Below, piece after piece: positions 44,704-53,581 of a stretch of 64,000 nt of DNA. Below the pieces are notes generated by a model, which saw only the letters and a program-made list of their open reading frames with translations, made no database searches and was not told the origin of the DNA. Source of the DNA: Limnobacter sp. 130 (GTDB lineage: Bacteria; Pseudomonadota; Gammaproteobacteria; Burkholderiales; Burkholderiaceae_B); contig NZ_LR732333.1 of NCBI RefSeq assembly GCF_902506325.1, positions 124,001 to 188,000 of the forward strand, in the 5' to 3' direction. Every line of letters starts with the position of its first letter. The stretch's first letter is position 1. Both the position numbers and the translations under genes were made by a program.

Positions 44704-47160
44704 ATGCTGATGTCCGTCAAAAAACAGAAGCTGGTGGTAATTGGTAACGGCATGGCCGGTATCCGGGTGGTTGAAGAGCTGATCAAGCTTGCCCCTGAAT
44801 TGTATGAAATCACCGTGTTTGGCGCAGAGCCGCATCCCAATTACAACCGGATCATGCTTTCGCCAGTATTGGCTGGAGAGCAGAAGTTCGAAGAAACCAT
44901 ACTCAACGACTGGGACTGGTACACCAGCAACAACATTACCTTGCATGTGGGTCGTGAAGTCACTGAAATTGACCGCATAAAACGTGTGGTCAAATGTGCC
45001 GATGGCACGGTTGCGCCTTACGATCGTTTGCTGCTGGCCACTGGCTCCAATTCATTCATCCTTCCTGTGCCAGGTTCTACCTTGCCGGGCGTGATCGGGT
45101 ATCGCGACATTGCAGACACCGAGACCATGCTGGAAGCCGCCAAGCATTACAAAAAGGCTGTGGTCATTGGTGGTGGTTTGCTGGGGCTTGAAGCCGCCAA
45201 CGGCTTGGCCATTCAAGGCATGGATGTCAGCGTGGTGCATTTACCCACCTGGCTCATGGAGCGCCAGCTAGACCCCACCGCGGCCGGCCTGTTGCAGAAA
45301 AGCCTTGAAACCAAAGGCCTGAAATTCTTGCTGGCCAAAAACACCAAGGCCTTGCATGCGGGCCCCGATGGCCGTGTTGCCAAAATTGAGTTTGCCGACG
45401 GCGATATTCATGATGCCGATTTGGTGGTCATGGCGGTGGGTATTCGGCCGAACGACAAACTGGCCGCCACAAGTGGCTTGCTGTGTAACCGGGGTGTTGT
45501 GGTCAACGACACCATGCAAACCATCACTGATCCCAAAATTTACTCGGTGGGCGAATGTGCCAGCCACCGTGGTGTGGCCTATGGCCTGGTGGCGCCACTG
45601 TTCGATCAGGCCAAGGTGTGTGCCAACCACCTGGCCCAGTTCGGCATTGGTCGTTACGAAGGTTCGGTAACCTCCACCAAGTTGAAAGTAACCGGTGTTG
45701 ATTTGTTCTCTGCGGGTAATTTCATGGGGGGCGAAGGCTGCGAAGAATTGTTGCTCTCCGACCCCATTGGTGGCGTTTACAAAAAACTGGTGATCAAGGA
45801 AGACAAGCTGGTGGGTGCTTGCCTGTATGGCGACACGGTCGATGGCTCCTGGTATTTCAAGCTGATGCGTGAAGGCAAGGCCATCAAGGAAATTCGCGAA
45901 AAGCTGATGTTTGGCCAGAACAACATTGGCGACACTGGCCATGAAGGTCAAAGCCAGGCCAGCAAAATGGCAGACACCGATGAAGTGTGTGGTTGCAATG
46001 GTGTGTGCAAAGGCACCATTGTGCAGGCCATTAAAACCAAGGGTTTGTTCACGATTGAAGAAGTGCGCAAGCACACCAAGGCCAGTGCAAGTTGTGGTTC
46101 TTGCACCGGTTTGTGTGAACAGATTTTGATGAGCACCGCAGGTGCCGATTATTCCGCCACGCCTAAAACCAAACCCATGTGCGGCTGTACCGATCATGGT
46201 CACCAGGTTGTTCGTGATGCAATTTTCAAGCACCACCTGACCACCAAAGAAGAGGTGTTCGCCACCATGAACTGGCGCACTCCGAATGGTTGTGCAACTT
46301 GCCGCCCGGCTGTGAATTATTACCTCATCAGTTCCTGGCCTGGTGAAGCGGTGGATGATCCACAAAGCCGTTTTATCAACGAACGTGCACACGCCAATAT
46401 TCAGAAAGACAAAACCTATTCAGTGGTGCCGCGCATGTGGGGTGGCGAAACCACTGCCGCTGAATTGCGTCGCATTGCCGATGTGGTCGACAAATACAAC
46501 ATTCCCACCGTGAAAGTAACTGGTGGTCAACGTATCGATTTGCTGGGTGTGAAAAAAGAAGATTTGCAAGACGTTTGGAAAGACCTCGACATGCCCAGTG
46601 GCCATGCTTATGCCAAAGGTTTGCGCACGGTAAAAACCTGTGTGGGCAGCGAATGGTGCCGTTTTGGTACACAAGACAGCACCCAGATGGGCAAAGACCT
46701 GGAGCGTGGTTTATTCAAAATGTACGCACCCCACAAAGTAAAGCTGGCTGTGTCGGGTTGCCCGCGAAACTGTGCAGAAAGTGGCATTAAAGATGTGGGC
46801 GTGATCGGTGTCGATTCCGGTTGGGAAATCTATGTGGGTGGCAACGGTGGCATTAAAACCGAAGTGGCCCAGTTCCTGTGCCGCGTGAAAACTTCCGATG
46901 AGGTGATGTCAGTCAGTGGCGCTTTCTTGCAGTTGTACAGAAAAGAAGGCTGGTACCTGGAGCGCACGGTGCACTACCTGGAACGCGTTGGTCTGGAACA
47001 TGTGAAAGCAAAAGTAATTGATGACCTCGCCAACCGCGATGCCCTGTGGGCCGAGCTACAAGCTGCACTGGCCATTGAAGAAGACCCATGGCACAAGCCC
47101 AGGGAAGCACAGGTTGATTTGCGTCAGTTCATTCCAATCCAACTGGCGGAGGTGGTCTAA
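44704..47160 (+). CDS. nirB: Assimilatory nitrite reductase [NAD(P)H], large subunit
   Basis: 818 aa. FAD/NAD-binding domains (about 8-300; VVIGNGMAGIRVVEEL, VIGGGLLGLEAANGL), two BFD-like [2Fe-2S] modules (CGCNGVCKGT with CGSCTGLC, then CGCTDHGH with CATCRPAV), and a C-terminal sulfite/nitrite reductase domain with the [4Fe-4S]-siroheme cysteines in TCVGSEWC and SGCPRNC. It reduces nitrite to ammonium in the cytoplasm with NADH. GGGA lies eight bases before the ATG. Transcription requires the sigma-54 promoter and leader antitermination described here. Confidence 0.97.
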   Translation: MLMSVKKQKLVVIGNGMAGIRVVEELIKLAPELYEITVFGAEPHPNYNRIMLSPVLAGEQKFEETILNDWDWYTSNNITLHVGREVTEIDRIKRVVKCADGTVAPYDRLLLATGSNSFILPVPGSTLPGVIGYRDIADTETMLEAAKHYKKAVVIGGGLLGLEAANGLAIQGMDVSVVHLPTWLMERQLDPTAAGLLQKSLETKGLKFLLAKNTKALHAGPDGRVAKIEFADGDIHDADLVVMAVGIRPNDKLAATSGLLCNRGVVVNDTMQTITDPKIYSVGECASHRGVAYGLVAPLFDQAKVCANHLAQFGIGRYEGSVTSTKLKVTGVDLFSAGNFMGGEGCEELLLSDPIGGVYKKLVIKEDKLVGACLYGDTVDGSWYFKLMREGKAIKEIREKLMFGQNNIGDTGHEGQSQASKMADTDEVCGCNGVCKGTIVQAIKTKGLFTIEEVRKHTKASASCGSCTGLCEQILMSTAGADYSATPKTKPMCGCTDHGHQVVRDAIFKHHLTTKEEVFATMNWRTPNGCATCRPAVNYYLISSWPGEAVDDPQSRFINERAHANIQKDKTYSVVPRMWGGETTAAELRRIADVVDKYNIPTVKVTGGQRIDLLGVKKEDLQDVWKDLDMPSGHAYAKGLRTVKTCVGSEWCRFGTQDSTQMGKDLERGLFKMYAPHKVKLAVSGCPRNCAESGIKDVGVIGVDSGWEIYVGGNGGIKTEVAQFLCRVKTSDEVMSVSGAFLQLYRKEGWYLERTVHYLERVGLEHVKAKVIDDLANRDALWAELQAALAIEEDPWHKPREAQVDLRQFIPIQLAEVV

Positions 47161-47531
47161 TGTCGGCTTCAGAACTGATCGAACGAAAGGAAACTCAAAT
47201 GGAATGGATCGACATTTGCGCGGTGGAAGACATCCCCGTGTTGGGATCACGCATTGTGCGCCGCCCCACCGGGCAAGACATTGCAGTATTCCGCAACAGC
47301 GAAGAACAGGTGTTTGCACTGCTGGATGAATGCCCGCACAAAAAAGGCCCGCTTAGCCAGGGCATCGTGCATGGCACTACTGTTACTTGCCCCTTGCACA
47401 ACTGGCAAATTGGTTTGGCCGATGGCTGCGCGCGTGAACCCGATGAAGGTTGCACTGCCAAGTTCACAGTACAGGTGGTGGATGGCCGCGTGCACTTGAA
47501 AGCCAGTGAAGTGAAGAACCACGGTATTTAA
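47160..47531 (+). CDS. nirD: Nitrite reductase small subunit (Rieske-type)
   Basis: 123 aa if started at 47160, where the ATG overlaps the nirB stop and has GGAGG seven bases upstream; a second ATG at 47199 with AAAGGA would give 110 aa and a start closer to most NirD proteins. The Rieske [2Fe-2S] ligands are intact (ECPHKKGPLSQG and TCPLHNWQIGL), unlike the cluster-free E. coli NirD. It partners NirB and probably passes electrons or stabilises the complex. Confidence 0.93.
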   Translation: MSASELIERKETQMEWIDICAVEDIPVLGSRIVRRPTGQDIAVFRNSEEQVFALLDECPHKKGPLSQGIVHGTTVTCPLHNWQIGLADGCAREPDEGCTAKFTVQVVDGRVHLKASEVKNHGI

Positions 47532-47545
47532 AAGCGATCTCACAC

Positions 47546-50383
47546 ATGACCGAACTGCTTGCACCCATCCAGAACACCAAGACAACATGCCCGTACTGCG
47601 GCGTGGGTTGTGGTGTCGTGGTGCGCACACAGGCCGGAAAAATCATCGATGTGAAAGGCGATGAAACGCACCCGGCCAATTTGGGCAAGTTGTGCAGCAA
47701 AGGCAGCAAGCTGGCTGAAACCGCCACCGTGAACGTGTATGGCCAAGTGCGCGCAAGCCAACCCCTGTTGCGCATTCAGCGTGATCAGCAAGTGGCCCCG
47801 GCAAGCTGGGACACTGCACTTGATTTCACCGCGCGTGAATTTGCACGGTTGATTTCAACATACGGGCCGAACAGTGTCGGCTTTTACATCAGCGGGCAAT
47901 TGCTGACTGAAGACTATTACGTGTTCAACAAACTCGCGAAAGGTTTGATTGGCACCAACAACGTCGACACCAATTCTCGCCTGTGCATGAGCAGCGCGGT
48001 GAGCGGTTACAAACGCACCTTGGGTGCAGACGCACCACCTTGCAATTACGATGATTTGGCTTTGGCCGATTGCGTGTTCATTGCCGGCTCCAACATGGCC
48101 TATGCACACCCGGTGGCCTATCGCAGGCTTGAAGCCGCGCGCGCTGCCAAGCCTGGCCACAAACTGATTGTTGTGGACCCCCGCGCAACCGACACCGCGC
48201 TGATGGCTGATTTGCATTTGAAAATTCAGCCCGGCACCGACGTGATGCTGTTCAACGCCATGCTGCACGTCATGATGCAAAACGGTTGGCTGGACATGGC
48301 CTACATCAACAAATACACAGAAGGCTTCGACGCAGTGGCCAAGGGCTTGGTCGATTACACGCCCAAGCTTGCAGCCAGTGTGTGTGGAGTTCCGGAAGGC
48401 GACATTGTTACAGCCGCCACCTGGTTCGCCCAAAGCAACAGGACACTCTCCCTGTATTGCCAAGGGTTGAACCAGGCCACCACCGGAACCGACAAAAATA
48501 CAGCGTTGATTGCCCTGCATTTGGCGACAGGCCAAATTGGCAAAGAAGGTTCAGGCCCGTTTTCGCTCACGGGCCAACCCAATGCCATGGGTGGTCGCGA
48601 GGTGGGTGGCTTGTCTACATTGCTGCCAGCGCACCGCGAATTGGATAACCCCGCGCATGTGGCAGAAGTGGCCGCCTTTTGGGGGGTAAAGCAAATTAGT
48701 GCAACGCCGGGTGCCAGCGCGGTTGAAATGTTCGATCAGCTGGAGCAGGGCAAAATCAAAGCAGTGTGGGTGGCCTGCACCAACCCGGCGCATTCACTGC
48801 CCAATTCGCAAAAAGTGGCCCGCGCCTTGCAAAACGCCGAACTGGTGGTGGTGCAAGATGCCTACTTAACACCCGCCACCGTGCAATACGCCGATGTGTT
48901 GTTGCCAGCCACCACCTGGGGTGAAAAGGAAGGCACGGTCACCAACAGCGAACGGCGAATCAGCCGCGTGCGGCCCGCCATGCCTGCTTATGCAGATTCG
49001 AAAAACGACTGGCAAATTGTGGTGGAATTTGCAAAGCGCCTTGAAGTTGAATTGCAAAAACTGGGTGTTGAAAGCCCGCGCCTTGCTAACACTTCCAATG
49101 CGTTCATGCCTTACAGCAGCACTGAAGAAATTTTCAACGAGCATCGCGAAACCACGCGGGGTCGCGACCTGGACATTACCGGTTTAAGTTATGCGGTGTT
49201 GGAAGCCAACGGCCCGCAGCAATGGCCCATGCCGGAAGGGCAGCCCCAAGGCAAAGCCCGCCTGTACGAAGATGGGCTTTACCCCACAGCCACAGGCAAG
49301 GCGAAGTTTGTGTTTGCAAATTACGAGCCCGTGGCCGAGGAAGCTGATGCGCGTTTCCCATGGCGCTTGAACACAGGGCGTTTGCGCGACCAGTGGCACG
49401 GTGCCAGCCGCACCGGTACCCTGGCCGAATTTTTCTCGCATGAAGCCGAGCCCGTGATTGCCATGCACCCAGCCGATTTCAAGCGACTGAACTTGAAGCC
49501 CGATAGTTGGGTGTCGGTTAAATCGCGCCGCGCCACCATCACCTTGCGTGCGAAAGCGGATGAATCGGTTGCCCGCAACCAGGCCGCCTTGCCCATGCAC
49601 TGGGGCCCTGAATTTTTTGGCGGTAAAGCGGGTGTGGGTGGAGTCAACGCACTCACCATTGAAGCATTCGACCCGTATTCCAAGCAACCTGAACTGAAGC
49701 ATTCTGCTGTGAACATTCAACAGGTGCACTTGCCCTGGCAGGTGGTTGTGTTTGTTCACAGCGAGCACTGGCTGAGCATTTGGCAACAAGCCCGTGCCTT
49801 GTACGCTGAATTTGATGCAGCCTTGTGCGTGCCCGTGGGCCGTGAGCAAACTGGTGTGTTGTTCCGCGCAGCCAGTGCGCAAGCACCTGCGAAAGAAATT
49901 ATCGATCGCCTTCAAGCCTTGTTTGAATGTGAGGGTGGCGATGTCATGGTGTACTCCGACCCGAAAACCGATGCGCGCCGCCGCATTGGTGTGAACGTAC
50001 ACGCCACGGGCGAAGGGCAAACCGCCACACTCAGCAAAGTATTTTTGGCTGGCAATATTGAATCCGAAGGCTGGTTGCGCAACTACTTCGACCAACAACT
50101 CGATGTCATGCCTTTGCGCAGTTTTCTTCTGGCCCCGGCCAGCCAACCGCCAGGTGTGCAAACCGAGGCCGTGCGCATGGTGTGCAACTGCGTGGGGGTG
50201 TCCCAGCAAGCGATTGAGGCGGGTATTGCCATTGCCTGCGCCAAGAACCCGAATGCAGGCGAGAATGAATTGCTGTCGGGTTTACAAGGCAGCCTTAAAT
50301 GCGGCACGCAATGTGGTTCGTGTGTGCCTGAAATTCGTAAACTCATTCGCACACAAGCCAGCCTTGCTACAATGGCGCCTTAG
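47546..50383 (+). CDS. nasA: Assimilatory nitrate reductase catalytic subunit
   Basis: 945 aa. The N-terminal [4Fe-4S] motif CPYCGVGCGVVV with a later LCSKG is followed by the molybdopterin oxidoreductase domains and the MGD-binding domain (about 1-700). A C-terminal BFD-like [2Fe-2S] module holds CNCVGVSQ and CGTQCGSCVPE (about 880-940), typical of NADH- or ferredoxin-linked NasA. It reduces nitrate to nitrite in the cytoplasm and feeds NirBD. It is third in nirB-nirD-nasA with a 14-base gap. No nitrate transporter, cysG or nasB is beside it, so uptake and siroheme genes must lie elsewhere. Confidence 0.95.
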   Translation: MTELLAPIQNTKTTCPYCGVGCGVVVRTQAGKIIDVKGDETHPANLGKLCSKGSKLAETATVNVYGQVRASQPLLRIQRDQQVAPASWDTALDFTAREFARLISTYGPNSVGFYISGQLLTEDYYVFNKLAKGLIGTNNVDTNSRLCMSSAVSGYKRTLGADAPPCNYDDLALADCVFIAGSNMAYAHPVAYRRLEAARAAKPGHKLIVVDPRATDTALMADLHLKIQPGTDVMLFNAMLHVMMQNGWLDMAYINKYTEGFDAVAKGLVDYTPKLAASVCGVPEGDIVTAATWFAQSNRTLSLYCQGLNQATTGTDKNTALIALHLATGQIGKEGSGPFSLTGQPNAMGGREVGGLSTLLPAHRELDNPAHVAEVAAFWGVKQISATPGASAVEMFDQLEQGKIKAVWVACTNPAHSLPNSQKVARALQNAELVVVQDAYLTPATVQYADVLLPATTWGEKEGTVTNSERRISRVRPAMPAYADSKNDWQIVVEFAKRLEVELQKLGVESPRLANTSNAFMPYSSTEEIFNEHRETTRGRDLDITGLSYAVLEANGPQQWPMPEGQPQGKARLYEDGLYPTATGKAKFVFANYEPVAEEADARFPWRLNTGRLRDQWHGASRTGTLAEFFSHEAEPVIAMHPADFKRLNLKPDSWVSVKSRRATITLRAKADESVARNQAALPMHWGPEFFGGKAGVGGVNALTIEAFDPYSKQPELKHSAVNIQQVHLPWQVVVFVHSEHWLSIWQQARALYAEFDAALCVPVGREQTGVLFRAASAQAPAKEIIDRLQALFECEGGDVMVYSDPKTDARRRIGVNVHATGEGQTATLSKVFLAGNIESEGWLRNYFDQQLDVMPLRSFLLAPASQPPGVQTEAVRMVCNCVGVSQQAIEAGIAIACAKNPNAGENELLSGLQGSLKCGTQCGSCVPEIRKLIRTQASLATMAP

Positions 50384-50410
50384 TCTTTACTTAGGCACAG
50401 CTTCAGCGTC

Positions 50411-51397
50411 ATGCCCAATCCAGTTCACACTGCCCAATTTTCTTGCGCGCCATTCATCAAAGAAATTGGTCGCGGCAAAGACGGTGCTCGCGGCCTGTCT
50501 CGCGAACAGGCCATGGCGCTGTATTCAGCCATTCTGCGTGGCGAGGTGTCAGATTTCGAATTGGGTGCCGTGCTCATTGCCCTGCGCGTGAAGGGCGAAA
50601 GCCACGACGAACTCATTGGGTTTCTCGACGCCATTGCAAGCCACTGGCCCGCCGATGAAGACCTGCCACATGTGCAAACACTGAATGCCTTGAACGAGCA
50701 GTCTTCTTGCAGCGGCAAACCCGTGGTGGTGATCCCCAGTTACAACGGTGCGCGGCGCAAACCCAACTTCACGCCCTTGCTGGCCGGTTTGCTCGCGCAG
50801 CGTGGTTACCCGGTGCTGGTGCATGGTCTAGAGAAAGACTTCACCGGCCGCGTAAGCAGTGCAGAAGTATTTTCGCACCTGAATTGGCAGGCCGTGGACA
50901 TGCCCAACCCTGCGCCTGTGTACATGCCCATGGCGCAAATTTATCCAAGAATTGAAGCCCTGTTGCAAACCCGCAAATTACTCGGTGTTCGCAGTTGTAC
51001 CCACACCCTGGTCAAATTAATGGTGCCCAGTGCGTTTGGCAACGCCATGCTGGTAACCAGCTACACCCACCCCGAGTTCTGGAACCTGCAACGCGAAGTG
51101 CTGTGCGCCACCGGCCACACGGCATTGGTGTTGCGTGGCCACGAAGGCGAGCCAGTGGCTGCGCCGTATCGCAGCCCGCGTATGGATGGCGTGACCGCCG
51201 GAAAAACCTGGCGCATTGCCGAACCCGAGAACCTGTTCACCGAGCAACCTGATCCCCACCCGGATATTGATGCAGAATCCACTGCACGGCTTATCGAGAT
51301 GTGGTTGAACAATCCTCAGGAAATGCCGCATGGCTTTGCTCGCCAGCTTGATGCAATCGACGCGGTACACCAAGCAGCAAATCATGCAGCAGTTTGA
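50411..51397 (+). CDS. ybiB: YbiB-like nucleic-acid-binding protein (TrpD2 family)
   Basis: 328 aa with the two-domain fold of anthranilate phosphoribosyltransferases: an N-terminal helical domain (GARGLSREQAMALYSAILRGEVSDFELGA) and a C-terminal alpha/beta domain. The PRPP-binding glycine loop of TrpD is replaced (VVVIPSYNGARRKPNFTPLLA), as in YbiB/TrpD2 proteins, which bind DNA or RNA and do not make tryptophan. It starts 27 bases after nasA, and its end overlaps the flavoprotein gene. Confidence 0.82.
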   Translation: MPNPVHTAQFSCAPFIKEIGRGKDGARGLSREQAMALYSAILRGEVSDFELGAVLIALRVKGESHDELIGFLDAIASHWPADEDLPHVQTLNALNEQSSCSGKPVVVIPSYNGARRKPNFTPLLAGLLAQRGYPVLVHGLEKDFTGRVSSAEVFSHLNWQAVDMPNPAPVYMPMAQIYPRIEALLQTRKLLGVRSCTHTLVKLMVPSAFGNAMLVTSYTHPEFWNLQREVLCATGHTALVLRGHEGEPVAAPYRSPRMDGVTAGKTWRIAEPENLFTEQPDPHPDIDAESTARLIEMWLNNPQEMPHGFARQLDAIDAVHQAANHAAV

Positions 51398-52613
51398 TGT
51401 CATTGTGATTGGTGCCGGCGCGGCTGGCCTGATGTGTGCCGCACAAGCCGGGCAGGGTGGCCTGAATGTGGCTTTGCTGGATCACAGTGAAAAACTGGCC
51501 GAAAAAATTCGAATCAGTGGCGGTGGGCGTTGTAACTTCACCAATGTGAATGTGTCAGAGGACAACTTCATTTCTGAAAACCCCCGTTTTGCGCGCTCAG
51601 CCCTTGGCCGCTATACCCCGACCGACTTCATTGCCTTGGTAAAGCGTTACAACATTGCATTTCACGAAAAGCACAAAGGCCAGTTGTTTTGCGATCGCAA
51701 AAGCGACGACATCATCGACATGCTGGCTGCCGAATGCAATGCAGGCAAAGTGAAGTGGTTTCGCCCCCACAGCGTGAACGGGGTTGAGCACGATGGCAGT
51801 CTCTTCAAACTAAGTACCAGTGTAGGCCAGTTGCAAGCGCGCAATGTGGTGGTCGCCACAGGTGGTTTGCCCGTGCCAAAAATTGGCGCAACCGACTTTG
51901 GTTTGAAACTGGCCAAACAGTTTGGCCATGCACTGGTCGATCAGCGGCCCGCACTGGTGCCGCTTACTTTTGACTCTGGCATGTGGGAGCCGTTCGTTGA
52001 ACTGGCTGGCGTGGCGCTGCCCGTGTTGAGTCGCGGCAGCGACGCCAACGCCCCCTGGTTTGATGAAGACCTGCTGTTTACCCACCGGGGTTTAAGCGGA
52101 CCGGCTGTGTTGCAGGCCTCCACGTACTGGAACCCGGGCAAACCAATTACCCTGAATTTGTCGGGCAAGGAAACGGATGCAGCCGCACTGCAAACCGGTT
52201 TGCTACAGGCCACGCTTGGCGCAAAAGCCAATGCCGACAATTGGTTTGCTGCTCAGGTTGCTCACTGGCCCAAGCGTTTGGTGCAGGCCTGGTTGAACAA
52301 ACCGGAATTGCAGGCCATTGCCGGGCGCAAGGTGGCTGAGTTGGGCAAAAAACAATTGGGCCCTTTGGCGCAGTTAATTGCCGCCTGGCAATTGGTGCCC
52401 AATGGCACTGAAGGTTACAAAAAAGCTGAAGTGATGCGTGGCGGGGTCAGCACTGCCGATTTACAGCCCAAAACACTGGAATCGCGCAAAATTTCGGGCC
52501 TGTACTTCATTGGCGAGGTGGTTGATGTAACAGGCTGGTTGGGTGGTTATAACTTTCAGTGGGCCTGGGCCAGCGGCTACACTGCAGCCCATGCAATATT
52601 GAGCCAAAAATAG
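51384..52613 (+). CDS. HI0933/YhiN-family FAD-dependent oxidoreductase
   Basis: 409 aa from the ATG at 51384, which overlaps the ybiB end by 14 bases; an upstream in-frame ATG at 51330 lies inside ybiB. The FAD dinucleotide-binding VIVIGAGAAGLMCA, the ISGGGRCNFTN family signature, VVATGGLPVPKIGATDFG and the C-terminal MRGGVSTADL and GWLGGYNFQWAWASG blocks define the HI0933/BaiN-like family. Reaction unknown; flavin-dependent reduction is assumed. It is followed by the rpsU promoter. Confidence 0.88.
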   Translation: MQQFDVIVIGAGAAGLMCAAQAGQGGLNVALLDHSEKLAEKIRISGGGRCNFTNVNVSEDNFISENPRFARSALGRYTPTDFIALVKRYNIAFHEKHKGQLFCDRKSDDIIDMLAAECNAGKVKWFRPHSVNGVEHDGSLFKLSTSVGQLQARNVVVATGGLPVPKIGATDFGLKLAKQFGHALVDQRPALVPLTFDSGMWEPFVELAGVALPVLSRGSDANAPWFDEDLLFTHRGLSGPAVLQASTYWNPGKPITLNLSGKETDAAALQTGLLQATLGAKANADNWFAAQVAHWPKRLVQAWLNKPELQAIAGRKVAELGKKQLGPLAQLIAAWQLVPNGTEGYKKAEVMRGGVSTADLQPKTLESRKISGLYFIGEVVDVTGWLGGYNFQWAWASGYTAAHAILSQK

Positions 52614-52623
52614 TTGAAAATCC

Positions 52624-52653
52624 TTGAGAAAATCTTCTTTCACATGGTACTAT
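52624..52653 (+). promoter_or_regulatory. Predicted sigma-70 promoter of rpsU
   Basis: TTGAGA (52624-52629), 18-base spacer, TACTAT (52648-52653). It would give a 5' untranslated region of about 120 bases before rpsU, enough for S21-type leader control, although no structure stands out. Confidence 0.5.
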
Positions 52654-52778
52654 CTCGGTCTTTGCCAGATTCTTGGCGGTAACTCTTTGCTTCAGCACAT
52701 TGGGTTTTGCAAAAAATATACGCAAAATCAATGGGTTGGAAACTAAAAAACAACTTACGAATACCCGATTGGAGCCTT

Positions 52779-52991
52779 ATGCCAAACGTTCGCGTTAAAG
52801 AAAACGAGCCATTTGAAGTTGCCCTGCGTCGCTTCAAGCGCACCATTGAAAAAACAGGTCTGTTGACTGAACTGCGCTCACGCGAGTTCTATGAAAAGCC
52901 AACTGCAGAACGCAAGCGCCTGAAGGCTGCTGCCGTAAAGCGCCATTACAAGCGCCTGCGCAGCCAAATGTTGCCCAAGAAAATGTATTGA
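52779..52991 (+). CDS. rpsU: Ribosomal protein bS21
   Basis: 70 aa, very basic, starting [18 protein letters not shown] and ending [10 protein letters not shown], a clear bS21 match. It helps the 30S subunit in initiation. The ATG at 52779 has GGAG four bases upstream; the longer reading from 52707 has no support. It heads the classical macromolecular-synthesis cluster rpsU-yqeY-dnaG-rpoD. Confidence 0.98.
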   Translation: MPNVRVKENEPFEVALRRFKRTIEKTGLLTELRSREFYEKPTAERKRLKAAAVKRHYKRLRSQMLPKKMY

Positions 52992-53001
52992 TTCGTTTGG
53001 T

Positions 53002-53448
53002 ATGTCACTGAAAGCGCAAATTCTTGAAGACATCAAGCTGGCCATGAAGGCCCGTGAGCAAGCAAAGCTCACCACGCTTCGAATGCTCTCAGCGGCAATC
53101 AAACAAAAAGAGGTCGACGAACGCGTCGAACTCGACGATGCGGCGGTTCTCGCCATCATCGAAAAGCAAATCAAGCAGCGAAACGAAGCCGCCATCCAGT
53201 TTGAACAGGGTGGTCGGCCAGAGTCGGCTGAGGCTGAAAAGGCCGAGGCTGCTGTTTTGGCGTTTTACCTTCCCGCACAACTCTCAGAATCCGAAGTTGT
53301 GGCAGAAATACAAGCCATTGTTCAAGCGCTAGGCGCTACTGGCCCACAAGACATGGGCAAGGTCATGGGCGCTGTAAAAGGCAAGCTGGCTGGCAAAGCC
53401 GACATGAGCAAGGTGTCGGGTTTGGTGAAGGCAGCGCTGTCCAAATAA
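53002..53448 (+). CDS. yqeY: GatB/YqeY domain protein
   Basis: 148 aa with the YqeY features LKAQILEDIKLAMKAREQ, TLRMLSAAIKQKEVD and the C-terminal QDMGKVMGAVKGKLAGKADMS. The fold matches the tRNA-binding tail of GatB, but the free protein has no settled role; proposed tRNA-related functions are unproven. It is 10 bases after rpsU and 133 bases before dnaG, its usual place. Confidence 0.95.
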   Translation: MSLKAQILEDIKLAMKAREQAKLTTLRMLSAAIKQKEVDERVELDDAAVLAIIEKQIKQRNEAAIQFEQGGRPESAEAEKAEAAVLAFYLPAQLSESEVVAEIQAIVQALGATGPQDMGKVMGAVKGKLAGKADMSKVSGLVKAALSK

Positions 53449-53581
53449 AATAAGCATTAAAACAATCAAGCGTGCATGCGCGCTTTGGCTGTTCGCTTTT
53501 GTTTCCTCCCCTTTGGGTTTGTTATTCTAGAAGTCGAACCTTCGGTTCTGATTATTCTGCGCGTGAATTCACCCAAACTGC